Assembly (NCBI RefSeq): GCF_029207565.1
Contig: NZ_JANCMW010000018.1
Location: 22,127 to 86,126 of the forward strand
DNA length: 64,000 nt
DNA from: Marinobacter iranensis
GTDB lineage: Bacteria > Pseudomonadota > Gammaproteobacteria > Pseudomonadales > Oleiphilaceae
Reading direction: 5' to 3'
In this document: positions 54,980-62,548 of the stretch, piece by piece
How positions within the stretch are numbered: the first letter of the stretch is position 1
Layout: every line of letters starts with the position of its first letter
Made by a program: the position numbers and the translations under genes
Notes under the pieces: generated by a model
Told to the model about the DNA's origin: nothing
The model's database searches: none
The model's input: only the letters and a program-made list of their open reading frames with translations

Positions 54980-55828
54980 TCAGGGCGCGCCCGGCTCGTC
55001 ATTGCGAACCCTCATGAAGCTGGCAAACCTTGGCAGGCCCGTTGAAGTGTAACCGTAGTACTTGTAGGTAATGGTCGCGCCAACCGGCGGTGGTTTCCTG
55101 CGTTGTTCATCACTGAACCCCGTACCAAGGCTAAACCGCCGGCCATCGTCCCGCTCCACCCGTATCGACCCCATCATTCCCCGGTATTTTCCACTGCCGG
55201 GCAAATGAGCGACAACGACCGCTTCCGCGTCGTCGTAACGCTTAACCTTCAGCAGATCGTCCGAGCGGCCCACCGAGTGAAAGCTGGCGCCGCGCCTCAA
55301 CATTAAACCTTCGCCACCGTCGGACACCACCTTGTCCAGAGCCGCCATCAATTTGTCATGGTTCGTGGCCCTGCGCTGCGCCACCATGGCCAGGAACGGC
55401 GACGGTGATGGCATCAACACCGACTCCATCATCCGGACACGCTCCGAAAACGGCCGTTCGACTTCCGGCAGGTCAAACACCATAAACCGGACCTGCCGCC
55501 AGCTACCGTCCACCGGGTCCAGCCGGCGCACCGCCCCGGACAACTCCGCAAACCGGCCCCGCCCCATCCACAACTCACCGTCCATCGGCATATCGGGAAA
55601 ACCGTCTGTAAACCACTGGGGCGCCCGGTACTCATTGCCACCCCGGGACCAGAACCGCTCACCGTCCCAGTAGGCCCGAACACCATCCAGCTTTTCACTG
55701 ACCCAATAGTCATCGAGGGCTACGCCCTCTTCATAGACGCCGGCAAGCGCCAGTTCCGGTGGCTCCGCGTAAGCACAGGGCGTGGCAGCCAGGACAAAGG
55801 CAAACCACAGCAGAATCAGGCGTCGCAT
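54980..55828 (-). CDS. Periplasmic ATP-dependent DNA ligase (LigE-like)
   Basis: A 282-residue minimal ligase with a signal peptide ending in CAYA. The adenylation domain has the nucleophile lysine in WVSEKLDGVRAYW (motif I), GELWMG (III), GGEGLMLRR (IV) and LLKVKRY (V), followed by a short OB domain. Periplasmic ligases may repair incoming DNA in naturally competent cells. It overlaps the DUF4124 gene by 13 bases. Confidence 0.9.
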   Translation of the reverse strand: MRRLILLWFAFVLAATPCAYAEPPELALAGVYEEGVALDDYWVSEKLDGVRAYWDGERFWSRGGNEYRAPQWFTDGFPDMPMDGELWMGRGRFAELSGAVRRLDPVDGSWRQVRFMVFDLPEVERPFSERVRMMESVLMPSPSPFLAMVAQRRATNHDKLMAALDKVVSDGGEGLMLRRGASFHSVGRSDDLLKVKRYDDAEAVVVAHLPGSGKYRGMMGSIRVERDDGRRFSLGTGFSDEQRRKPPPVGATITYKYYGYTSTGLPRFASFMRVRNDEPGAP

Positions 55829-56259
55829 TCACTCTGCACCCTGGCCCGAAACTCCTGACGAATCCGCTCGTTCTCTTCATCGTCGACAAACACCCGCTCG
55901 CCCTCGCTGTTGAGCCGGTAAATTCCCGAGACACTTTTCAGGTACTTCAAACGTGCCCGCAAAGCCTGGCAGCGGGCCTCATGCTTCGCTGCCTGCGCCT
56001 CCTGCCTGGCTTTCGCCTCATTGCGCTCAGTGCGCTCCCGCTCAGTCTGCTCCAGGAACTCGTTCATCCGCTGCTTACGCTCACGGGCGGCTGCGTCCGA
56101 GGACGGGGCTGCGCTTTTCAGCGTCACCTCATCAGAGGCTGTGTTCACGGGCGGACGGTCACCGAAATGGGTCTGGCCGTTTTCGTCGACCCAGCGGTAG
56201 GTTCCGGCTTGGGTGATGGGGGTGATTAACAGGCAGAGGAGGATTAGGAGTCCTTTCAT
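55816..56259 (-). CDS. DUF4124 secreted protein
   Basis: A 147-residue secreted protein. A short signal peptide ends at TQAG; the mature start TYRWVDENGQTHFGDRPP is the DUF4124 pattern. A long charged coiled-coil region follows. It overlaps the ligase by 13 bases and probably lies in the same transcript. The ATG at 56259 was chosen over a TTG at 56262. Confidence 0.85.
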   Translation of the reverse strand: MKGLLILLCLLITPITQAGTYRWVDENGQTHFGDRPPVNTASDEVTLKSAAPSSDAAARERKQRMNEFLEQTERERTERNEAKARQEAQAAKHEARCQALRARLKYLKSVSGIYRLNSEGERVFVDDEENERIRQEFRARVQSECDA

Positions 56260-56289
56260 CAATTTTAATCTCCGTATACGGGATTACAG

Positions 56290-56373
56290 TTACACTTTAC
56301 AAGTAGGATGTCTGCCGAACTGATCGTAGTCGTTGCGATATAGTTTCTTGAAGTGCTCTAATTTCTTGAACAT
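56290..56373 (-). CDS. Small 27-codon ORF after the effector-tail relic
   Basis: An ORF of 27 residues that begins MFKKLEHFKK and has no known family. Its ATG overlaps the TAA of the relic at 56373 (TAATG), the same arrangement that couples immunity genes to effectors here. It could be the start of an immunity gene that was cut off, so this might be only a remnant. Confidence 0.35.
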   Translation of the reverse strand: MFKKLEHFKKLYRNDYDQFGRHPTCKV

Positions 56374-56414
56374 TACAGATCGAAGGCGAGTCTTTCACCG
56401 ATACACAACTCCTC
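56373..56414 (-). pseudogene. Second relic of the effector C-terminus
   Basis: In one frame this encodes EELCIGERLAFDL and a stop, aligning with EELGVDERLAFEV of the intact effector. DNA identity is high across GAAAGACTCGCCTT. It is preceded by unrelated AT-rich sequence. It appears to be a degenerate copy of the effector end at a recombination junction. Confidence 0.6.
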
Positions 56415-56784
56415 ATAACTGGAGTATTCGGTTAAGAGCGGCTGACAGGTTCCGGAAAACACGGCCCGGAGTATATGAGGACTCAGAAGAGCTTCCGGTA
56501 AAGGACATAACTTTACTTTTTTGTCCACCAAAAATTCCTTTACCAAGGTCCATCTTAATAAATAAAATACAAACATCTGACATATCAGTGCGAATAATAA
56601 TAACGCCATCGAGAAGGGCCTTTTTTACTTCCGCATTATTTCTTCCAATTATTGAATCTAAAGAGAAATAGCAGCCTCTATCTATACTCGTTTCTATGAA
56701 GTCTTTGAGCTCCAGTGCCTCTTTGGCACTAAAAGCTACTCTTTTATTTCTAGACCGAATATCTTCTAAGTCTTGGTGTTGCAT
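56413..56784 (-). CDS. AT-rich small gene of unknown function in the T6SS island
   Basis: A 123-residue protein with no recognised family. It has an N-terminal helical part (VAFSAKEALELKDFIET) and a hydrophobic middle (DGVIIIRTDMSDVCILFIKM), no signal peptide. The sequence is visibly AT-richer than its surroundings, suggesting transfer. Its end, VFRNLSAALNRILQL, resembles a fragment between the two immunity copies (VFRTLRSALLN). It may be an orphan immunity protein or a captured effector end. Confidence 0.5.
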   Translation of the reverse strand: MQHQDLEDIRSRNKRVAFSAKEALELKDFIETSIDRGCYFSLDSIIGRNNAEVKKALLDGVIIIRTDMSDVCILFIKMDLGKGIFGGQKSKVMSFTGSSSESSYTPGRVFRNLSAALNRILQL

Positions 56785-56958
56785 TCTTATCCTCGATAAT
56801 TATCGACCTAACTAATTCACATTGTTATAGCCTAGGGTAGTAGCGAGACCATAATTCCCTATTTTTTTAGCCACCCTTCTTATTTTGATTAGCAACTCAA
56901 TGGAAAAATACCATTTAGCAGAAAGAAAAAATGAAATCTTTTGGTTCTGGTCAATTAA

Positions 56959-57834
56959 TCAGTAATAGTTAATCTTCCCAAATATTGCTTCAACCTCTTG
57001 TGGCCACCTATACTTGAAGGGTGAGAACGCCCACCAATACATAGTTGGCATAAAAATTATTAATAATAAAGTATCAACGATACGTGCTGCCATTGACTTA
57101 GATGGTATGTCCTTACGATATGAGTCGTAATTGGCCATAACAAGGTTGTCAGCGTCCTCTTCAACAACCCCTTCGTTGTAGTATCTGACAATAAAATTCC
57201 ATTTCCGATACATGTCCTCCTCCTTAAACCCGGAAAAGATCTTCTTGCGATGTAGGGGCATCTTGGGGAGCTTCCCGCAAAAGTAGTGCTTTTCCTTCAT
57301 GAACAGGTGGGCGTAGTACTGCCGTTCCCACACAACACCAGAACCCAGATATTGCCAGTTGTAGGAAAAGGTCACTTCCATCTCGTCCCAAGGGATCCGG
57401 TAGAAGGTGCCCCGGTGCCCTACGTAGACACCCCCCTCCTTGCGGTCGACCCGGACCGGCAGTGTGAGTGGGAAGAATATCTCGAATAGGTAGATGGCTA
57501 CCCAAATGGGCCCGAAAGCGATCAATACTCCCAGAAACACCTTTGAATAGAACAGGCTAATTACCCAACCCAAAGCCAACGCAACCGTCATGAACAGATT
57601 TACAACAACTAGTTGACCCCTTCGAAAAGTCAAGAAGGCCGTCCGGATGTCCATGAACCGCTCGCCAACGTAAGCGACACAGTAGCTCATATCCTCCGAG
57701 GAATCAGATATCCCCTCCACTTTTCGGGCCGGGGGGCTGGCAAGTTGCGCACCATGAGTGCGGTACAGCTTTTTTTTCAGCTCGTGTTCCAGGTCCGTTT
57801 CCGGAAAATCACACTTCAAAGGCGAGTCTTTCAT
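56959..57834 (-). CDS. Membrane immunity protein, second copy
   Basis: A 291-residue protein very similar along its length to the immunity protein at 57975-58847, from MKDSPLKCDFPETDLE to FGKINYY. Two hydrophobic helices at about 74-121 and one near the C-terminus make it an inner-membrane protein, suitable for blocking a pore-forming toxin. Differences are concentrated in the first helix region and the C-terminal helix. No intact effector precedes it, only a relic (57809-57916), so it is an orphan copy. It may protect against a variant effector. Possibly DUF6708-related, which I could not check. Confidence 0.8.
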   Translation of the reverse strand: MKDSPLKCDFPETDLEHELKKKLYRTHGAQLASPPARKVEGISDSSEDMSYCVAYVGERFMDIRTAFLTFRRGQLVVVNLFMTVALALGWVISLFYSKVFLGVLIAFGPIWVAIYLFEIFFPLTLPVRVDRKEGGVYVGHRGTFYRIPWDEMEVTFSYNWQYLGSGVVWERQYYAHLFMKEKHYFCGKLPKMPLHRKKIFSGFKEEDMYRKWNFIVRYYNEGVVEEDADNLVMANYDSYRKDIPSKSMAARIVDTLLLIIFMPTMYWWAFSPFKYRWPQEVEAIFGKINYY

Positions 57835-57916
57835 CGACACCTAGCTCCTCTACATCGTTACCGTCCAGAATGATATGGAGCCCGTTCTCACCCGTGACTT
57901 TCCGGCTATCCTTCTC
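57809..57916 (-). pseudogene. Relic of the effector C-terminus
   Basis: This 108-base piece encodes the last 35 residues of the 955-residue effector with two changes (KDSRKV for KDGRKV; GLHII for GLRII) and ends with the same stop. Homology stops abruptly at 57917. The immunity copy's ATG at 57834 lies inside it exactly as the first immunity start lies inside the intact effector end. Thus the immunity gene was copied together with the end of the effector. Confidence 0.85.
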
Positions 57917-57974
57917 TCTCGGTCGTCAGTTCAATAGGGCAGAACGCAATGTCCGGAAAACCTCGATTACTGGA

Positions 57975-58847
57975 TCAGTAATAGTTAATCTTCCCAAACA
58001 TCTCTTCAATCTCCTTCGGCCACTTGTACTTTAAGGGTGTATACTTCGACCATATTATGGTCGGCATAAAGAAGAAAAATAATACATGCCCCAAAGTACG
58101 ACGACCCATTTGGCCAGCCACGTGCTGATTATATGAGTCATAATTTGCTCCGTAGAGATTCTCCTTATCCTCTTCAACAACCCCCTCATTGTAATACCTG
58201 ACAATAAAATTCCATTTCCGATACATATCCTCTTCTTTAAACCCAGAAGAGATCTTCTTGCGCTGCAGGGGCATCTTAGGGGGCTTCCCGCAAAAGTAAT
58301 GCTTTTCCCGCATGAACAGGTGGGTGTAGTACTGCCGCTCCCACACTACGCCAGAGCCCAGATACTGCCAGTTGTAGGAAAAGGTCACTTCCAGCTCGTC
58401 CCAGGGAATCCGGTAGAAGGTACCGCGGTGCCCTATGTAGACGAACCCCTCCTTACGGTCGATCCGGACCGGCAGCGTGTACGGAAAGAAGATCTCGAAC
58501 AGGTAGACGGCCACCCATACAGGACCAAAGGCGATCAATACTCCAAGCAACGCCTTTGAGTAGAACAAGCTAACGACCCAACCCAACGCCAGGACAATTA
58601 TCATGAACATACTTACGATAACTGGCATGGCTCTTCGAAGAGACAAGAAGGCCGTTCTAATGTCTATGAACCGTTCACTAATGTAAGCAACGCCCTGATC
58701 CATATCTTCCGAGGAATCGGACACTCCCGCCACCTTCCTGGCCGGCGAACTGGCAAGCCGCGCACCATGAGTACGGTACAGCTTCTTTTCCAGCTGTTGC
58801 TCCAGGTCCGTCTCCGGAAAATCACACTTCAAAGGCGAGTCTTTCAT
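57975..58847 (-). CDS. Membrane immunity protein to the VasX-like effector
   Basis: A 290-residue protein with two hydrophobic helices at about 74-95 and 98-121 and a third near 258-275, otherwise hydrophilic. Integral-membrane immunity is expected for pore-forming effectors, as for TsiV2 against VasX. The start at 58847 lies 26 bases inside the effector end, out of frame, so the pair is probably translated together and matches in amount. The GGAACGGA-type ribosome site is weak, also suggesting coupling. A family name, perhaps DUF6708, is tentative. Confidence 0.83.
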   Translation of the reverse strand: MKDSPLKCDFPETDLEQQLEKKLYRTHGARLASSPARKVAGVSDSSEDMDQGVAYISERFIDIRTAFLSLRRAMPVIVSMFMIIVLALGWVVSLFYSKALLGVLIAFGPVWVAVYLFEIFFPYTLPVRIDRKEGFVYIGHRGTFYRIPWDELEVTFSYNWQYLGSGVVWERQYYTHLFMREKHYFCGKPPKMPLQRKKISSGFKEEDMYRKWNFIVRYYNEGVVEEDKENLYGANYDSYNQHVAGQMGRRTLGHVLFFFFMPTIIWSKYTPLKYKWPKEIEEMFGKINYY

Positions 58848-61689
58848 CGACACCCAATTCCTCCACATCGTTACCGTCCAGGATGATACGAAGCCCGTTT
58901 TCACCCGTGACTTTCCGGCCGTCCTTCTCGTACTCAATCAGCATTTCAAGCTGATCACACTTGTTGTGGTTGTAGTGGTCAAACCGAAATAAAACACCCC
59001 CAGTAGAAGCGTCTAACTGCTTCCTCCTATGAAACAAGCCTGAGATATCCTTCGGTTCATCTTTCTCAAACCAGTTGGTATCCACCTCAAACAGCCTGAT
59101 GGAATACGTGCAACTCCCATCACTGTAACCCGGCAAATACACCAGAAAAGAAGTCATTTCCGACATGACCTGATGCTCACCCCGGTTTATATCCCAATGT
59201 CGACCGATGTGCTCGGTTATCCGAACAATGGGAGAAAACAGCATGTAATAAAACGCATCCAATTCCGCTTCAAAATAACGCCTGACATCGACGCCTTCAT
59301 CCTGAGAAATAACGGTTCGGCTTTCCTCCAGCAGTTCCGCGCTCGATGGCCTGGACTGCTCATCCCAGTAACGCAACGTGGGCGCATTGCCCCAGAATGA
59401 CATAGAAAGGAAATCCTCGATCCGGGACCGGGCGATGTATAGCTGTACCACGCTGATAACGAAGGAGATGGCAATCAGAACCGCGCCTACCACGAGCACA
59501 ACGGCCACGCCTACCCCGGTGGTAACCGCACCCGCCACCGCCAGAGTAGCCAGGTAGGTGATACCGATGCTCAGCCCTATTTGGACACCGGACAGGGCCA
59601 CCATAGCGTGATGGCCTGTGTCCAAGGCCTTGAGGCCCCGCCTTCCTTCCAGACCTATCGACAGTAAAACACCCACGTAGGGAAGGGTCTTTGTGGTGAT
59701 TGTCACGAAGCCCTTTGCAGCAACAGACAAAATCTTAACATCCTTTAAGATACTTAGAGCCACCGACACCCTCGCCCCAGCTGCCGACAGGTTTGCCCCG
59801 AGAGCTTTCGCGTACTCCTCCTTGATCAGCAACCCGCTGAGGTTAACCACACCTTCGCCGATGCTCCACAGGCCAGATACAAAATACCCCCACCGGTCGA
59901 TGACGGATCGGTCGCCCAGCATTACATCCTGCTGGGTTTTATCCAGGGCGGAGAACAGGCTCGCCACATTAATTGCGTGGAAGAAGGTTACGGCCCCAAT
60001 GAACTTGCCCCGGTTCTGCTTGATGTTTTCAACTACCGGGTCCAGCCGGGTATGAAGCCAGCCAAAGGGATTGTCCTTGAAGTCCGGGGTCAGGTGGAAC
60101 ATGTCTATCAGGGTAGCGTTCAGGTAGTTCCTGATCCTTGCATCCGCCATACCGGCGGCCAAGGGGGTCATTGCAAGTTCGGAAAGGTTATGGCCGGAGG
60201 CTTCCAGTGATTTGCGGTGCACCGCCGTGAGCAGGTCCGTCGCGGTTTTCAGCGTTACTCCCTGCCGATGGACATCAATGCCATAGCGTTTCTGGATGGC
60301 TTTGGTCCACTTTTTCCACTGCGGCCAGGTTTGGGGGTCTTTTGCCCAGGCTCCCATCTTGGCGGCGGGGGCGGCAAATTCCAGCATCAGGACGTCGGTG
60401 GTGGTGCTCACGCGCACATACGCCGGCATGTCGAAGATACTGTCCACAATCTTCAGGCTGCCATAGTCAAAACCGGGGAGATCTTTCAGTTTCTGAGTAA
60501 TACCGTTGGTGGCAGATGCCAGGAACAGCGCGGTATTTAGCATGTTCCCGACCGTACCGGCTTCACCTTCGTCCGCAGCCAACCACTTTTCGGCGTCTTC
60601 CTTGCCCTTTTCCGCACCGACATAGCCATCCAGTATATCTGCCAGTTCCTGCTCAACCGCCTCGAACCCTTCCGCGCAGTAACAGTCGTTGAACTCCAAT
60701 TTCCGGGCCAACTGGTCGGAGTCAATCCATCGCTTCCAGTCATCGAATACCAATGCCCGGGACTGGTCATACTCTTCAATCTGTTTGTGGTAACTTTCAA
60801 CGAATGCGTCTTTCTCCCCTGAACGAATTCGTTCTTTCAGTTCCTCGGTCACTTCTTGTTGGTCGTCTTCAGATTCCTTCTTGCTGGCCTCGCGGGCGAT
60901 GAGCGCGTCCACCATCTGGGAAGTAGTGTAGGCGTACGCGTTCTCCTCCGCGTAATTCGTAATCAGATTTACATGAAGGGCATGCAGTTGGCCTAGCTCG
61001 GAGGTGATACCGATTTCATCGTCAAGGGCAACGCAGTACGAAAATTCAGTTTCTTTTTTGCACTGCCCCTGCAAATCCGACTCACTGATACCTTGTGCAA
61101 AACCCGTCAGACTCCACTCGAAATCCATTGGCTCTGGCCGAAAGTCTTCAACCACTCCGTTTATAGTCTCGGTTTCACTGATATTTATCCCTTCACGCTT
61201 TTCCGGGAGGCCGTTCAAGTCGAACGATTGCATGTGCTCCTCACGGACTTGGGCATCCGTTCGTACAAGTTCCTGCAAACGCACAGTCCACCGATGCTGT
61301 ACAAATTTCAGGAGCACCTTGCCTTCCGCAGGATGGTGTATGGCGGGCAAAGCGCTTTGTGCGTCGGCATCTGGAAGCAGTACCGAGTTCACACCGGGCT
61401 GTACTTCGGTTATCAGGCCTTGCTCATTGACTCGGTATTCATGCAGTGTTCCGAAAACGTCGGAGAACATGTAGACCCAACCGGGCGTCAGTTTGCGAAC
61501 ACAGTAATGAGTGGTTCCAAGCGCGACGAAAGGCGGACGGAAGTTGGAGGGCAAAGCAACCTCTTCCTGACTGATCGCCCAACGAACCGGGTACAACGCG
61601 ACTGTTTTGAGCTGGAGCGGGCACATCTGTGCCGCTGAATCGATGTCATCTCCACCCTGTAAGAACGCTGAGCTGTTAGCACTACCCAT
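58822..61689 (-). CDS. VasX-like pore-forming T6SS effector (BTH_I2691 family)
   Basis: A 955-residue protein. The N-terminus has CPLQLKTVALYPVRWAI (residues 23-39), which is the VasX N-terminal motif of type VI effectors. The centre is helical. At about 630-685 and 698-754 lie strongly hydrophobic helices, as in a colicin-like pore, followed by a 200-residue C-terminal domain. It would be carried by the upstream VgrG through the DUF4123 adaptor and depolarise the target inner membrane. The ATG at 61689 overlaps the adaptor stop by eight bases; the ATG at 61731 lies within the adaptor gene and was rejected. Confidence 0.87.
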   Translation of the reverse strand: MGSANSSAFLQGGDDIDSAAQMCPLQLKTVALYPVRWAISQEEVALPSNFRPPFVALGTTHYCVRKLTPGWVYMFSDVFGTLHEYRVNEQGLITEVQPGVNSVLLPDADAQSALPAIHHPAEGKVLLKFVQHRWTVRLQELVRTDAQVREEHMQSFDLNGLPEKREGINISETETINGVVEDFRPEPMDFEWSLTGFAQGISESDLQGQCKKETEFSYCVALDDEIGITSELGQLHALHVNLITNYAEENAYAYTTSQMVDALIAREASKKESEDDQQEVTEELKERIRSGEKDAFVESYHKQIEEYDQSRALVFDDWKRWIDSDQLARKLEFNDCYCAEGFEAVEQELADILDGYVGAEKGKEDAEKWLAADEGEAGTVGNMLNTALFLASATNGITQKLKDLPGFDYGSLKIVDSIFDMPAYVRVSTTTDVLMLEFAAPAAKMGAWAKDPQTWPQWKKWTKAIQKRYGIDVHRQGVTLKTATDLLTAVHRKSLEASGHNLSELAMTPLAAGMADARIRNYLNATLIDMFHLTPDFKDNPFGWLHTRLDPVVENIKQNRGKFIGAVTFFHAINVASLFSALDKTQQDVMLGDRSVIDRWGYFVSGLWSIGEGVVNLSGLLIKEEYAKALGANLSAAGARVSVALSILKDVKILSVAAKGFVTITTKTLPYVGVLLSIGLEGRRGLKALDTGHHAMVALSGVQIGLSIGITYLATLAVAGAVTTGVGVAVVLVVGAVLIAISFVISVVQLYIARSRIEDFLSMSFWGNAPTLRYWDEQSRPSSAELLEESRTVISQDEGVDVRRYFEAELDAFYYMLFSPIVRITEHIGRHWDINRGEHQVMSEMTSFLVYLPGYSDGSCTYSIRLFEVDTNWFEKDEPKDISGLFHRRKQLDASTGGVLFRFDHYNHNKCDQLEMLIEYEKDGRKVTGENGLRIILDGNDVEELGVDERLAFEV

Positions 61690-62548
61690 GGACCAGTCCC
61701 TCCGTTGACTTTTTCTCGGCGAATTCTGCAATTCGCGCTATGGCTTTTCCTGGCGCTGCGGAATTCTCTTTCCACAGGCTCTGCACATCACTGTCTTCGA
61801 ATGCTTGGTGCCCAAGCCAGCCAATCGTATTGATATACAGGGCGATATCGCGGGTACTGTACAGCCCCCGCGCCTTCGCCGCGTCGACTAGCACAGAGAC
61901 CACCCCCCAATCCTGTTCGTTTGCGTCAGGTTGTTGAAGCAGGTGGGGGAAGTAGTTCGAAGTGTGAAGCTCGAGCTTCCTGAGGGCTGTCTGCTCTGCC
62001 GACCTTTCCATGGCAACCAGGTGTTCCTCACGAATATTGAACACTTCTGTTTGCCGCTCACCTGACGGCTGGTCATTGTAAAAGTGCTCCCACTCACCCG
62101 TGCGGCGATCCTGAATGGCAAACAGGCTACAAGGCCCCATCAGCCGCCTCGTATCTTCACCCATGGAATCCTGTTTCAGCAAATGTCTTGCGATTTCAGG
62201 GTCGTAGAACCGGAATACCACCTCATCGCCCGTGACCAACCTGGCCATAAGCAATCCACGCAAGTGCCCCGTCAGTTCTTCAAAATCGCAATCAGCCTGA
62301 AAGGCAATAGCAGCTCCCTGATGCTGCCACTCCTCGAAACACTTCAGGGCCAGGGAACTGTTCATTCCTGCCTCAACCAGCCACGGTGAGATTTCCAACA
62401 GGTCAGCGAGCTCGGTCCCCCTGTATAACGCCTCGCAATGAGGGGTTTCGATTTCACGATATATGACCTGAGACAAGCCATTCACTTTTGCGCCATCAAT
62501 AAGCAGGAACGTCTTACCGTTGCCGGGAAGGTTAGCCAGATTCCCCAT
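61682..62548 (-). CDS. DUF4123 T6SS effector adaptor (Tap/TEC)
   Basis: A 288-residue cytosolic chaperone of the DUF4123 family, which ties an effector to its VgrG. Family segments are LLIDGAKVNGL at the start and VVFRFYDPEIARHLL in the central part. It sits between vgrG and the effector, overlapping both (its ATG shares a base with the vgrG stop, and its stop overlaps the effector start), as expected for a dedicated adaptor. Confidence 0.9.
   Translation of the reverse strand: MGNLANLPGNGKTFLLIDGAKVNGLSQVIYREIETPHCEALYRGTELADLLEISPWLVEAGMNSSLALKCFEEWQHQGAAIAFQADCDFEELTGHLRGLLMARLVTGDEVVFRFYDPEIARHLLKQDSMGEDTRRLMGPCSLFAIQDRRTGEWEHFYNDQPSGERQTEVFNIREEHLVAMERSAEQTALRKLELHTSNYFPHLLQQPDANEQDWGVVSVLVDAAKARGLYSTRDIALYINTIGWLGHQAFEDSDVQSLWKENSAAPGKAIARIAEFAEKKSTEGLVHG

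Noticed and set aside
56373..56609. A 78-codon frame overlapping the 123-residue gene
   Set aside because: Only its last 13 codons resemble anything (the effector tail). It is better treated as relic sequence read through in another frame.
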